Shown here: positions 42,424 through 54,475 of the stretch, in pieces
Numbering within the stretch: the first letter of the stretch is position 1
How the letters are laid out: each line of letters starts with the position of its first letter
The notes under the pieces: generated by a model
What the model was told of the DNA's origin: nothing
The model's input: only the letters and a program-made list of their open reading frames with translations
Database searches by the model: none
Program-made: the position numbers and the translations under genes
Source: Choristoneura fumiferana
Lineage: Eukaryota; Arthropoda; Insecta; Lepidoptera; Tortricidae
DNA length: 64,000 nt
Direction: 5' to 3'
Assembly: GCF_025370935.1 (NCBI RefSeq)
Contig: NC_133476.1
Coordinates: forward strand, 15,189,643-15,253,642

Positions 42424-43203
42424 AAAAAAAACGGTCAACAGCATGTTGGGCCATGCTCAGTGTAGGGTTCCCTAGTTCCCGACTGTAACAATAGGCGGTC
42501 TTAATATACGACTTTTATAGTTAGATATGTACTAGTATGTATTTTGATGGTTTTTTCAGAGGTACTTTACTATACGAACCGATTTCAATAAAAAAAAATA
42601 TTTCAAAGAAGATACTTTTAGCGTGATCTTATAGGTACTTTAAAAAAAATGCGCGCAGTAGTGGCGGTTAAAATACAATCTTAGCTTAGATTTTTTTTTT
42701 CAAAAATGAAAACTGCTCTGAAAACTGAAGCTTGACTTCCGTGATTTTTTTCATATTTTTTTGACGTGCGGTTCAAAAGTTAGAGGGGGGGAGACACATT
42801 TTTTGAACTTTCGAAGTGAATATCTCCGAAAATATTCACTTTATCAAAAAAAGGTTTCTGCAAACCCGTATTCATTGTCAAATACCTATCCAATGATAGC
42901 TCACAATATAGGGTGGAAGTGAAAAAAAAACATCCCCACTTTACGTGTATGAGAGGTAGGTACCCTAATTTTTTATTTTATTTTATGATTTAAATTCGGG
43001 TTTTGTTCCGCGGAATCATAAAATTGGTAATGACCGCGATAGTCTATTTTATTTAGTTTACCACTGTCGGCGAGACTGATATATATTCATGCCAAATTAC
43101 AGCTTTCTAGTACTAACGGTGTCTGAGCTTAGCCGTGGACAGACAGACGGACAGACATGGCGAAACTATAAGGATTCCAAGTTGACTACGGAACCCTAAA
43201 AAC
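42424..43203 (+). repeat. repeat family A, long copy 2 (about 780 bp)
   Basis: It starts AAAAAAACGGTCAACAGCAT, GTTGGGCCATGCTCAGTGTA, GGGTTCC. Landmarks shared with 56676-57466 include GACGTGCGGTTCAAAAGTTA, GTGAATATCTCCGAAAATAT, AGGGTGGAAGTGAAAAAAAA, CATCCCCACTTTACGT and GGAATCATAAAATTGGTAAT. It ends with GGACAGACAGACGGACAGAC, ATGGCGAAACTATAAGGATT and TGACTACGGAACCCTAAAAA. The AGGGTTCC near the start is inverted relative to GGAACCCT at the end. No coding capacity. Confidence 0.82.
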
Positions 43204-46080
43204 AGCATTTTTTTAATTCATTTTAGGTACTCGGGTGAGATTCTAAGCGGCTCTTCCTGCAGGCGTCCAAGGAGTCCTACCAACTACCTACTTAGACCAC
43301 CGGAGCACCGGACCAACTTGATGAACCATTATTCTTCTTCTTTTTTCAAAATATGGCATAAATATGGCCAATAGTGGCATCTGGTGGCATCTATTGTTAC
43401 TATCATTAGTCACGAAACTAACATAATAAATAAGTACAGTCTTGAAAAACGGACGGAACGGACATCTTGCGGTTTAACTTAAATTTAGTGTTTCTAAAAC
43501 TTATTATTGATTGAAGAAATTAAACGTGGTAGAAACACATTTATCCACAAGCCTGTGTACATTAATGAATGTCCGTCACTGCAAGAAACTTTAAACCATT
43601 CACGTTTGTGTTGCATAAAGGCTTTTGTCGGATTAAAACGTGATGATATTTGCGACGCGAAAAGTTTTTGGTGGACAACAAATAAAATTTAAATTTTTAA
43701 TTCTCCATGATTAATCTGTAGTAATATTTTATCTGCAATACTTAAATGATTATATTTCAGAGCCATCTTTGCAAAGCTTCATAATTTAATTATTGTAAAC
43801 CCGAGCTCCATTTATTTCAGGCATTGGCTTGTAACAGCTACATAATGGTTACAGCGATCCCCTCAAATCTCCACGTTTTCCATTATAAAACTAGATTACA
43901 ACCACGCTGGCACTTGACATTCGCAAGTTTTAATTGCCACACTCCTCGACACTTTTGCGGTAAAAGTGGGCACGACCCGTCACGGCTATGACAACTTCTC
44001 GCAAAAACTACCAAGCCACATTTAGTGGTAGTTTTCACCGCGTCATAGGTAGTTTTCACATACGAATGCATAAGTAGGTGATATTATGGCTTTAATTGTT
44101 GTAATTTCCGGCAGCGTTACGGTTTAGTGGGTGATTTGAATAAAGTTATGTTTTGTTTGGCGAAGGACGCAAATTTCCTACGGTTAATATAAAGCGGTTT
44201 TTCGGTAGCATAGTCTTACTATAATAGTTAATGCAAAATACCTCGACTTCGCATGGGTGTAGGTAGGTACTAATGATTTAAAATGAACTTCACCTTCAAT
44301 TCTGGCATTCTTTTTTCTTCTGTTTTCCGTCCCACTAACTCACCTGCTTTACAACATGGAGGTTTTAAACCATTTTTTTACTTTTCCTTACAATTTTTCA
44401 AACATTTTCTCTTACACATACCTTGTCCTAGCAGTACAAACAAAACAAAGAAAGAATTAGCCAAATAAATTCGACAATCGATTTTTATTTATGTATATAA
44501 ATCGATTTATGATATACCTAGTTACCCACTTGCTAGGTTTTCGCATATTTTATACGTTATTGTTTTACCTATCAGCGCAGCAACCTTACCATAATATACC
44601 AAATTAACGAAACGTATCCTTACTACATTATCTACCTCGAACTAACTTGATCGCTGCAATTATTTTCCCCGCATGTTACATGATGCTGGCAAAATTAATT
44701 TAATGTTAGTTAAACTGGTATCATGGCGTATAATATTGCTTATTGTTAACCGGTTTGTTATTAATTAACAGTATTAGTAACTCTTAGCATTAAACCTATG
44801 ATGTTCTCAGAAGATGTTGTACATCTATTCTTACTATCTTTGTTATAATATAACACCTTTATATCTAATAGGTACCTTAAAGGTACTTATTAATTTATTA
44901 CCGGGATCTCAGAAATGGTGGTAACGATTTTGATGAAATTTCCTATGTGGGGGTTTCGGGAGGCGAATAATATATCTAGGTTTATCTTATCTATGGGAAA
45001 AACACGTGTTTCTGAGTTTTAGCCCAGGGAAGTGCAATCCGTCGCCCAGGTGCTTTCATTTCATACAAGTTGTCGATTTAACATAAGTATAACAGTTTTG
45101 AACTTTATACATTTTATGATGGGACATTGCGAAGACTTTATATTGAAAATAATAGGACGTTACTTAAATCTGCATTAATTTCCCCCGACTGTACACTACA
45201 ATGAAAACCTCTGGACGCCCAATGAAACTGATATTATTTATATTTAAAAAAAAAACTTAATTTTTTCCTATTTCCGGTCCTTACAATTTTAAATTTCTAA
45301 TCATCATTTTGAAAAACGAATCAATTCCTTGTGATTGTCTTGTAATGTCCCATTTTAAACATGACGAAAACCTTATACATTTTATCTTCAACACTTTAAA
45401 AAGTCCAGGAGACAGCACAAAAAAGCTCGAACTGTTAAGCTGTGTGTGTTATATCAACTTGAAAATATCGAGCAATTATATCACTCCCAGCGTGGGAAAC
45501 AAAAGAATCCAGGCTACACCTCTATAGGTAGGAAATAAAAGTTGAACACTTCAAAGCGTCGATATAGCATGTAACTGCGAGGTCCGAGGCACGCATTTTA
45601 AAAAATGGCCGAGCTTATGTTCACGAGCGAAAGAACGGTGGGAGGAAGGAGGTGCAAAGAGGAACACGCCGGGGTAAACTGGGGCACGGGGGGGGCGTAG
45701 TTTATGGACCGAACTGATACCGGGGACCCAGGAAAGTGCCCCAAGCTTACGCTCAGGATTTGTGTGTGTGTGAGGTATTTACATGAATAAATACGCAAGG
45801 AACGAAATAAGTGCTAAATAAAACATCCAACTAATTTTATTCAGTGCAAGAAGGTACTAAGTAGAATAAATAATTGTAGCAGTAAATTTCCTAGGCGATT
45901 AAATGGTATAAATACCGCTGTTTAAATATTACGTTACCCTGAGAACGTGAGCCTTTTCTAGCAACAAATTAATCACCCTGACACCTACGTAAGCGATAGG
46001 TTTCCGCTGAAACTTGAAACTGTTTCATTCGGTCAGTCGAGCTATTTGTCCGTTAAATTGACTGTTGGCCATACTTAGCG
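43204..46080. other. 2.9 kb without a recognised gene
   Basis: Short frames at 43507, 44283 and 45309 are unrecognised. GGTAGTTTTCAC is repeated at 44027 and 44049. A purine-rich GGGAGGAAGGAGGTGCAAAG block with GGCACGGGGGGGGC lies at 45638-45700. No family match. Confidence 0.35.
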
Positions 46081-46094
46081 AACGATAATGTTCT

Positions 46095-46170
46095 CGGGCG
46101 TCGGCGGGGCGCGGGGCAGTTCGGAGGCGCGGGGGGCGGGGTAAGGGCGTCGGGTCCTGCGGCAGACATG
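46095..46170 (+). other. G-rich island with G-quadruplex potential
   Basis: The plus strand carries GGCGGGGCGCGGGGCAGTTC, then six G, C, four G, TAAGGGCGTCGGG at 46131-46154. That last part fits four G3 runs with loops of 1-4 bases, a canonical quadruplex pattern. The island is sharply GC-rich against AT-rich flanks. The sequence after it (46150-46330) is also less AT-rich. Promoter or regulatory use is speculative. Confidence 0.6.
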
Positions 46171-48678
46171 ACTTATTACGACCACCGGGATACAACCCTA
46201 TTCGAGCCCTAATGACGACGCTCGTAGGAGCCTTAATTTCGACGACCCACGATTTTTATTTACGCCTCCAAGTGGCCCGCAATTTGGGCCGTCTCCACTT
46301 TATTGTCAGTATGTATCGTTCGCGATTAATTTGCCGTTTTTGTTCGTGCTTGTTGCTGATTGATGGCTTTGTTTCCTTGTTTTGCGTTGTTATGGAAAAA
46401 AGGCAAAGTGACGACTCATTGTAAAATGCTGTTGCGTATCGACTTCGTGATTTTGAAGTTGCGATAAATATGTACTATTATTTACCATTTTCATAATACT
46501 TGACGCAATGAACGTTAGAAATTTTATATGTTTTTATTATGAAGTACTTTATACTGATCTATATTTTAAAATTAATAGGTCATATCCAATTAATATAACA
46601 AAATGCGTGCTTTTTTTATTTGCAACTCCCCTCAACAATAAGTATGTACAAGTAGTCTGCTGTGTGATTAAAAATACTATTAAAAATATTTTTGTCAATT
46701 TGGATGGTTTTGGACACATTTGACATAGACGGACAGGTGGACATGTGAGTGACAGAAGCGTTGTCAATTGACATATATTGACAATACAATAATGTGGGAC
46801 CATACCATCGAGCTGATCTGGTGATAGAGTCGGAAGCTAGACACTGAAATTCCAAGACTGGATAATGTAACCAAGGCTTAAATTGGGCTGCTTGGAGTTT
46901 AAGGGTGTATTTTACCAAAGGTAGGAAATTTCCACGATCTGATGATATAGCAATTACACATGCAGCTACCATTAAAGCATGTTTTTTGTTTTAAAATTAT
47001 AATGATTCATGTTTTATTTTCAGCGTACTAATAACAATATATCTCTTTTAATATAACATACATAATGAACATTGTGGTCAGCCGTTTTATTTTTCACAAT
47101 TTCGATACCAAATCACGACTTCCCAAACGGCACACCGTCTAACAAGCCATTCGAAGTCATACATTACGGCCGGCTGCGCCATAAAAACAACCATCATAAT
47201 CTGTAACCAATTCAATTTTTCTGCTGACCTAAATTTAAAGGTCAAAGAAATGTTATCCGAATGGGCGTTTTTGGTGTATTCCTTTGTACACTAAAGCCCT
47301 TAAAGGGCAGACAATAGGGGAGGCATATTGCCATTCTTCGTTATTTGAGCTCCATAACCGACAGCGTTTATGAGTCGACTGGTTTACGTGAAAGGTTAAA
47401 TCGAAGAGGACTGCAGTTAAATCGGCAAAGGCCCGGTGAAATTGTTTTAGTATGTTTTGTATGACCGTTAAGTAGGCAACTTGTGAGGGATGTAGGTAAA
47501 ACCTGCAGGTTTCGGGGGAAATCGGAAGGATTCGTATAGTAGAAAATGACAATTGTCTTTTTGACTTAATAGTAATCAACCACGCGACGAGTGCACTCGT
47601 TGTGTTTTCATTGATTTATTTAAGGTTTCAAAAAAGTGTTGATTGTAAATATTTTAATACCTAAGGTTCAAGACCGAGTTATAGAAGCAACGGGGATTTT
47701 GAAAAGTACATTAAAAAAAATTAAACGAAGGAGACCAACAAAATTCATGTGACAAACCCAAAAGAAGTAGACACAGTATAACAGCTCTATACATAATAAT
47801 AGGAACTTCAAAACAAAAAAAATAGTGTGTGAAGGCGGGGTGTTCTCTATAAATTAACGATGGAAGAATTTGAAAATGCTGATTTTGTTTTATATTAATC
47901 ATGACAAAATGTCGTATTGTATTAAAATTAGAAAAAGATAAATAGGCGTAATATTATTACAGTAAGGTTTATTTTGTACTGATGGTTTTTCTTTACATAA
48001 CTTTTTACGGTAACTTCGAAAAGTTTCGCAACTTGTCACGATTGCGTGTCATAGTCAATACCCGAAGTATATGCTCCTAAAATCTGAGGTTTTTTTTAGG
48101 AGCTCACATACATACATAGTGTAGAAAACTGATAGAGCTTTAGTCTTCATGGCGAGTTCGCTAAACGAATCTCAATTATATTCTGGATGGAGGCAACGGG
48201 GACAACAAAACAGACAATGGGTTTTCCAGGGAGCACGATGTAAATTTTGTACAATGAAGATTAAAATATGCCACTGACTATCTGGAAAAATGACCGTAAT
48301 CCCATGAGACAGTGGTAAATATTTTGCACAGACAAAGTCGAGGGTAATAGCTAGAAATATTTATGCGGTGAACTAATGGCCCAAACACTACGTATCGATA
48401 ATTCTGGCTTACTAAAGTCAAATATACCTCAAAATGGCTACCCGGTGAAAAGCCTGTAATCCTTTCTATGTACGTTGCAGAAAACCAGAGAAATAGATGC
48501 AGCCTTTGAATTAAAACCGGCTTATGAATGAAAAGGTTCCCAAACAGTTTTTCACACGCTTTTGTTTACTTTACTATATAACCAAATAACAATAAAGTCA
48601 AATCTTGGAAGCCCAATTTTATCAACTTTAAACTGATTTAGCTTTTGCTTAACTCGCAATGTTCTAACAATACATATG
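46171..48678. other. 2.5 kb without a recognised gene
   Basis: Minus-strand frames at 46616-46972 (118 codons) and 47253-47579 (108 codons) give unrecognised products. A small hairpin GCTCCTAAAATCTGAGGTTT, TTTTTAGGAGC lies near 48072-48102. Nothing else is supported. Confidence 0.35.
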
Positions 48679-48763
48679 TACAGTCGGTTCCCTAACTTAT
48701 GTATCCACTTTGTCATACTATTTGCATAGAAAAGTGGATACTTATGTTAGGACACCGGCTGTA
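48679..48763. mobile_element. mariner/Tc1-like MITE, TACAGTCGGTTCC type
   Basis: TACAGTCGGTTCCCTAACTT, ATGTATCCACTTT faces AAAGTGGATACTTATGTTAG, GACACCGGCTGTA, with TA at both ends. At 85 bp it is the shortest of the TACAGTC palindromes. Confidence 0.82.
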
Positions 48764-49014
48764 CATTCATACACAGATATAGATTACACTAGATAACGCA
48801 AACACCTCAATCTGTATAAAACCAACCGTGTCACTTTTTTATATCTACTGTGACGTCTCAAGAGCGAATTAGCGATGTGAATTCCCCGATGTCCGCGTAA
48901 AATCGATTCAAATGCGCCGCCCGCCCGCGCTGTGGGGCTCGAGTCAGTCACTAGTCATGATTAGTCAGTTAGCGGTCAATCTTTGTATGGGGCCAGCCCC
49001 GACGTTTGGTCGTT
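48764..49014. other. spacer with GC-rich patch near 48910-48955
   Basis: GCGCCGCCCGCCCGCGCTGT then GGGGCTCGAGTCAGTCACTA. AGTCA recurs four times in 48952-48976 (AGTCAGTCACTAGTCATGAT, TAGTCAG). No gene recognised. Confidence 0.35.
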
Positions 49015-49022
49015 GTTCGGAC

Positions 49023-49152
49023 CAGTGGCGGATTTATGTTTTTTAGGAGTGTAGGCCACTTTATATCCGCCGCCCTATGTAACTTTCTAAAATAATAATT
49101 TTCTCGTTGAATGCCGCCCCTAGGCCGCGGCCTATTGACAAATCCAGGACTG
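49023..49152. mobile_element. hAT-type MITE, 130 bp
   Basis: CAGTGGCGGATTT at the left end and its partner CAGTCCTGGATTT (inverted) at the right are hAT-style termini. GTTCGGAC lies on both sides (49015-49022 and 49153-49160), an exact 8-bp target duplication. The interior has CCGCCGCCCTATG and GCCGCCCCTAGGCCGCGGCC. No coding capacity. Confidence 0.9.
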
Positions 49153-49225
49153 GTTCGGACACGCGAAGTAGATGCATTTGCGTAATCTAGTGTAAGCTAT
49201 ATCTATGCATTCATAGATATTTTAA

Positions 49226-49410
49226 TCACCCTTGCCGCGGATCGGCAAGCCCAGCCCAGACGTGCACCAAGATGGACCGATGACCTGGTTAAAGCCACAG
49301 GCTTACGGTGAATGCAGGCCGGTTCCAACCAAAGCAACTGGAGGTCTATTGGGGAGGTCTATGTCCAATAGTGGACGTCCTACAGCTGATATGATGATGA
49401 TGATGAGACA
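49226..49410 (+). mobile_element. LINE ORF2 tail and 3' end
   Basis: In one frame the sequence reads PRRAPRWTDDLVKATGLR, a stop, then QSNWRSIGEVYVQ, a stop and WTSYS, the RW-DDLVKATG, NWRS and GEAYVQQWTS-like blocks that close lepidopteran LINE ORF2. In-frame stops show it is dead. It ends with CCAATAGTGGACGTCCTACA, GCTGATATGATGATGATGAT, the usual 3' end and tail. Confidence 0.85.
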
Positions 49411-50130
49411 TTTTAAGTTTACATCAATTCTTCCAACGTACATAGGTTGTGTCATTGATTTGCGTGAAATTACATAATTAACTTTTGTGTAAATTTTTGA
49501 CGACACAATTTGTATGCCACGCAAAAATATAAACTTTAATAGATTGTTCTTTATACGTAGGACTGATTGATATTTGCAAATCGTTTTTTTTAATGGCTAA
49601 TTTTGTTCAAATACTTTCGTCGTCGTTTTCGTATTCCAACAATCATTCCAACGGTTGCCAGAGAGTGGTACCCAACCAATAAAGCTCTTACTTTACCAAG
49701 CGGTCAGTAGCACATGATATATGGTGCTCCATTTGCACTAACCGACGGCATTTTTCCTGTATAAATGAGGCCTTACGTCTTATACAGGTGGGTACTCTGT
49801 TTCTGTCAGTAATGCCTATAACATACGATGGTATTATACGGTTCCTTATAATTAGGATCAAAATCTCCATTCTACCGATGTCCAGATTATTTAAAAGATT
49901 TTCTTTCGTATATTGTCAGCTAATTTTTACACAGGGCCTTGCAAGCACGCGTAATTATCCAACCAATTCTGGAATTTTGCAAAAAATCCCTTGGGATTTT
50001 CCACGACATCGTGGATTTCATTAGCGTTGCACAATAAATAAACGGCCGCACCAAATTATATCAGTAACATCAGGTTAAGAGGTTGAACCTTTGTGTTATT
50101 CTAGACATCCAGCTTTAGAAGTTATGAAAC
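49411..50130. other. no recognised feature
   Basis: AT-rich sequence. Overlapping frames around 49688-50024 on both strands are unrecognised. Confidence 0.4.
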
Positions 50131-50370
50131 TTACGCCGTCCGCGTAGAATTCGGTTTTCACTATCCCGCGGGAACTATGTAATGTTCCGGGATAAAAACT
50201 ATCCTATGTCCTTCCCCGGGACGCAAACTATACCTGTACCTGTATACCGAACCGAACCTGTATACCGAACTTCATCTGAATCGGTTCAGCGGCTTAGACA
50301 TGATGAAGTAACAAACAAATAAACAAACAAGCAGACTTACAAACTTATGCATTTATAATATTAGTAGGAT
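50131..50370 (-). repeat. repeat family B, reverse copy with internal 13-bp duplication
   Basis: CTATCCCGCGGGAACTATGT, TTCCGGGATAAAAACTATCC, CATCTGAATCGGTTCAGCGG, ACAAACAAATAAACAAACAA and GCATTTATAATATTAGTAGG are family B words in reverse order. CCTGTATACCGAAC occurs twice (near 50235-50265), a small local duplication not seen in other copies. Confidence 0.75.
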
Positions 50371-50390
50371 ATAATAGTACAGATGTAATA

Positions 50391-50532
50391 AATAATGTAT
50401 TGCCATCGTATTTTGCCAGAAAAGTTCGCATTTATCTTGCTATCTCAACTAGCTTACTGAAGTTTACTGGAGCTAATTGAGGAAGCAAGATAAACGAACT
50501 TAACCGTCAAAATACGATGGAAAAACATTATT
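50391..50532. mobile_element. palindromic MITE (AATGTATTGCCATCG type)
   Basis: AATAATGTATTGCCATCGTA, TTTTGCC, TTCGCATTTATCTTGCTATC, TCAACTAGCT at the left faces AGCTAATTGAGGAAGCAAGA, TAAACGAACTTAACCGTCAA, AATACGATGGAAAAACATTA. Arms of about 60 bp with several mismatches. Confidence 0.75.
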
Positions 50533-50594
50533 CAATAGATCTGTATGAACTAATCGGCCTGGACGTTTAATGTGAAGGAGTATCAAACAAACAT

Positions 50595-50649
50595 TCGTGC
50601 TCACCCATACACGCACACACAAACTTTCGCATTTATAATATTAGTAGTG
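50595..50649 (-). repeat. repeat family B end fragment
   Basis: CACACACAAACTTTCGCATT, TATAATATTAGTAGTG is the reverse of the family B start. Confidence 0.65.
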
Positions 50650-50657
50650 TGGTTTGA

Positions 50658-50695
50658 TGACCAGATGGCCTAGACAGTGGTTAGAGAACCTGGTA
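50658..50695 (+). mobile_element. SINE-2 head fragment
   Basis: GACCAGATGGCCTAGACAGT, GGTTAGAGAACCTGG matches the tRNA-like head of SINE-2. The body is missing. Confidence 0.65.
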
Positions 50696-51888
50696 TTGGT
50701 TCATAAGTGTGCATCTATCTACATGTAACTATAAGTATGTAATTCCGCAGTCTAGTAGGTACTAGACTAATTCGGAATTGTAATGAGTAGGTACTCATTA
50801 CACAAGCTTTGGCTTTCTTTTAGACTAAGTCAATCGGTGTCAAGTCGCCCATGATATTTTACTTAAATAATAGCAGAAAAGATTGTTATCAATACCTAAT
50901 TTAATTTATTAAAAAACAAAGTTGATCTCAAATACAGTAAATAAAATCCCAAACTACACGCGTTACATGGACGACATGTGACTATAAAGTATAAAGCAAG
51001 TATAATTATGTTTACCCTCTTGGCTCGCAGTATATAGACTTTGTTATACCAGATAAGCCGATTTTAATGATGCGTACATATATAAACAGTCCGTATATAT
51101 CCTAAACATTTTTCAACTGTTGTGCATTGCACAAATCTAGTTCTTGGATTATACCTCAAACAATGCCCTGAAAGTTGCTAAGAAGATAGATCAAGACAAA
51201 GTAGTGAGCAAAATCGCAGTGAGACAAAGTAACTTTTGATATATTTTTTTTAATTCTAGACAGTGCTGGGTCTACTCACTGAATTCCAATACTTGAACTT
51301 CACTTTAATCTGTCACTTTCACTTCAACACGAAAAAAGCGAGAGATAGGATCAAATGTGTTTATTACAATCTTAAATTAAATTTATAGTAAGTATCAAAA
51401 ATAAGTATAACAGTAGTAAATTACATGAAAACGAAATACTTCCAAATTGTCAAAGTTTTCCCGCTCTTTTAATAAAGTATGCAACCTCGTTGCACGAAAG
51501 CCGCTACTCTTGTTTTTTTTTCATTTTTTTATTAAGTTCCGTATTCTACCTACCTCTTAGAGTTGGAATTAAAATTGTCAAATTGAATGATTTTGCCACT
51601 GAGATCAGTAGTAAATCAGTAGTAAGTCAGTCAGTCAATAGAAATCCTAATAAAATCATATTTAATACTAAACATTTATAATAAACTGTACGTTTATTGT
51701 TCAACCTTTTTAATTACCCAAAGATGAGGCTTTTTGCAGTTTTAAAAAATATGACATATTTTATAAGTAGTTCAAATGAGATTTTTGTATTCGTACCTAC
51801 TGGACACTTTTTCGTTCCGAATTCAAAACCTCTACTTGCCGGAGACTGTCATCGTGTGCCGGAGATCATTGTCTGGCATTGTCTTCTT
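50696..51888. other. no recognised gene
   Basis: AT-rich sequence with short unrecognised frames. CAGTCAGTC-type words near 51605-51640 are minor. Confidence 0.4.
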
Positions 51889-51965
51889 AACTATGGCCCA
51901 AACCCTCTTGTTCTGAGAGGAGGCCTGTGCCCAGCAGTGGGACGTATATAGGCTGGGATGATGTT
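51889..51965 (+). mobile_element. SINE-1 3'-end fragment
   Basis: TATGGCCCAAACCCTCTTGT, TCTGAGAGGAGGCCTGTGCC, CAGCAGTGGGACGTATATAG, GCTGGGATGATG is the SINE-1 3' block, nearly unchanged. The reading frames overlapping it on either strand are spurious. Confidence 0.88.
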
Positions 51966-52024
51966 GTTTGTTTTGTAAATGGTTATATCTATGTGGTATT
52001 ATTCTAAACTTATGTCCTCGCTGC

Positions 52025-52210
52025 TGAGGTGAAAAGTTGTATGTATCACACGAGACCAAAGTTTTTTGCATCTCGTGTGTTTGAATCCCACGCTGCTCTC
52101 AGGATTATAACCTAGAATTACTCGCTACGCTCGTGATTCAATTATATAATCCTTCGCTTGCTCGGGATTCAAATTCAACACTCGCAGCAAAAAACAACTT
52201 TGCATTCTTG
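52025..52210. repeat. dispersed repeat (CACACGAGA...CTCGTGTG type)
   Basis: GAGGTGAAAAGTTGTATGTA, TCACACGAGACCAAAGTTTT, TTGCATCTCGTGTGTTTGAA, ACTCGCTACGCTCGTGATTC and CCTTCGCTTGCTCGGGATTC followed by AACACTCGCAGCAAAAAACA contain several facing pairs. I recall closely similar sequence in other Lepidoptera. Class unknown. Confidence 0.5.
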
Positions 52211-52422
52211 TTGCACAAATAACTAGTATAGGTTGGCTTTGTAGTCCGTCCATTTGTCAAGATTCTTTTTCTAAGAAAGTCGTTCGGGTATAAAGCTGAT
52301 TATAAATATCAAATACTCAGGTGTTCTGCCAATTATATCAACAACGTTATGTTTGTATGCCGATATACGAGTAGGTGCTAAAAATATCTAATGTAATAAA
52401 TCAATAAAATAATAATTTCAGT

Positions 52423-52452
52423 AACTACCACTACGATCATTTTGTGGACAGG
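52423..52452 (+). CDS. weak exon-like segment, 30 bases
   Basis: AATAATAATTTCAG precedes and GTAAAAAC follows. The frame beginning at the second base reads NYHYDHFVD. The donor is weak and the length very short. It is not phase-compatible as a direct neighbour of the segment at 39135-39185, since phase 0 starts with TAA. Confidence 0.12.
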
Positions 52453-53597
52453 TAAAAACATTCATTTTGAAGACAGTAGCAAAGCTTATGTTGATTTCTT
52501 GTTGATTACCAGAATTTTTTTGGAAGGAAATAAAAGTAAAGAAAAGAAAAGTTATTGACGTCGAATCTGTCGAAGATAATATAGTTAATAACCATTGTCT
52601 TAAAATTATTTAGTAGAATTTAGTGACTAGTAGGTACGAGTGCTTCAATTGCAATAGGATCCGTTAATACGTCATTAGAATAAATTTGCATTGTTAATAA
52701 TTACTTGTATGTATATTAATACATCAACCCGATTAATCATGTATATTATACTATAGAGTATAAAATAACACAAATTTGATTATTTTCGCAGATAAAGTCT
52801 AATGATACTTAATAAACAGAACAGAACAGACAGAAGAGGCTTTGTAAATTAATCAAGTTCGGTATAATTTGGATACTGAACCCTTAAAAACTAAGTAAAT
52901 GTTAATTATTTGATTTCCGCGTAGTAAAGACTATTTGGATTTATTTAAATTACAAAGCGTAACCGAAGACGGGAATATAATGAACTACAGCCGCTTCATG
53001 CATTGTTAAAACAATGTTTATCTGGAAATACGGAACGCTACGTTGGAAAGATTGCTCATTTACATTGTTCGTTTGCCCCAAATTTCTGGAATAATACACC
53101 TGCATGACGCAAAATCTGTTCATTCTGAGGGTTCTATAGACACTCCTCTCTTTTTGGGTTTTTCAGAAGCCCTTTTGTTCTTAATTAGTAAGTTGCTTAG
53201 GTATTAGTTATACAAACGACATCAGTTTACCGTCACTTCATGAAACAAAGCACTTTCCTATCACAATTATTGGCCCATAATCGTAGCCCTGTGTATTGTA
53301 TCTGCTCTTTCACCTTAACACGATTGGACGAATTTGGATAAAACGTTATTATAAATTTTATAAAGATGTGTGGAATAATAGACATTATGCTACTTTTTAT
53401 GCTGATATTCCCACGGGATCGTAAAGAACAGAACAGATGCCGTATATGTATATGTCGCATTCAAATGACAGATTTCGTGAGTGATCGCGCGTGTCAGAAG
53501 CGTTAGGCAATCCGTAGATTTCTGGCCAGTCTCATGTCATCTGTGATGATATTGGAATTGACATATAATTCAGAAGCAATGAAGTGTTTATACATTA
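52453..53597. other. no gene recognised; family B-like trace near 53300-53415
   Basis: TTTCACCTTAACACGATTGG, ACGAATTTGGATAAAACG then TATTCCCACGGGATCGTA recalls family B with an altered middle. Otherwise AT-rich and unassigned. Confidence 0.35.
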
Positions 53598-53735
53598 GGG
53601 GGTTTTTAATTCATAAATTTTATGTGACAGATAGATGTGATGCCGTCTCTATTAATTCGGACAAGATAAACAGGGACAGCATTACAGATATCTGTCTCTG
53701 TCACACAAGATATATCAATGAAATAGAGGGTGGTT
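53598..53735. mobile_element. Harbinger-like palindromic MITE, diverged
   Basis: ATGTGACAGATAGATGTGAT, GCCGTCTCT faces AGGGACAGCATTACAGATAT, CTGTCTCTGTCACA. The outer arms (GGGGGTTTTTAATTCATAAA versus ATATCAATGAAATAGAGGGT) are decayed. Confidence 0.65.
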
Positions 53736-54087
53736 AGAGTAATACATATTTGTTGTTCTGGATTGTTTATTATAATGGTGTTCCAAATGTGTGTATAAAA
53801 CCAATTTAGAAACGAACAAATGTATCAAAAAAATAGCTGCGTTGCCCCGCTGTATAGCTAAAGATATATGCTATACCAGATAAGAAGGAACCCAACGAAA
53901 TAAAGGATAGAAAGCTTTGCCTCGCACCCAAGGCCGGAAGTTTTAACAGCTGCAACAAGAAATGTTCATTGTCACGTTTATTGCCTAAAGGATCTATCTA
54001 CAGTTGTGATCGATTTATATTATTGGACTTCAAAAGGTTGTTGCTAGTTGCCTCCTTCTCATGCTGAACAATCTTGCGTGATATTCC
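53736..54087. other. no recognised feature
   Basis: AT-rich spacer. Confidence 0.4.
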
Positions 54088-54315
54088 ACTAATATTATAA
54101 ATGCAAAAGTCTGTAAGTCTGATTGTTTGTTGGTTAGTTGGTTTGTTACTTCATCACGTCTAAAATGCTGAACCGATTTAGATGAAATTCGGTATACAGA
54201 TAGTTTGAGTCCAGGGGAAGGACAAAGGATAGTTTTTATCCCGGAAAATTGCATAGTTCCCGCGGGATAGCGATAAATGAATTCTACGCCGACAAAGTCG
54301 CGGGCAACAGGCTAG
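54088..54315 (+). repeat. repeat family B, best full copy
   Basis: ACTAATATTATAAATGCAAA, TGTTACTTCATCACGTCTAA, AATGCTGAACCGATTTAGAT, GATAGTTTGAGTCCAGGGGA, GGATAGTTTTTATCCCGGAA, AGTTCCCGCGGGATAGCGAT and GTCGCGGGCAACAGGCTAGC run the whole family B consensus of about 225 bp. No coding capacity. Confidence 0.78.
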
Positions 54316-54475
54316 CTTTGAATACAAGCGGTTCGCTGTCTCCTTTTTCCTTTTAGATGGTTATTGTAGACAGATAGAATAAAACTTTAAATTTTTCCGA
54401 GTTTTCTTATTGGTTGTTCTATTTTGACATTAAGTTCAACATTATACGCGTTCCTGAGAAAAGGGTATTGCTTGA

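Noticed and set aside
52423..52452. Exon linked to the 39135 candidate
   Set aside because: In phase 0 it begins with TAA, so it cannot directly follow the phase-0 candidate; kept only as a weak independent entry.
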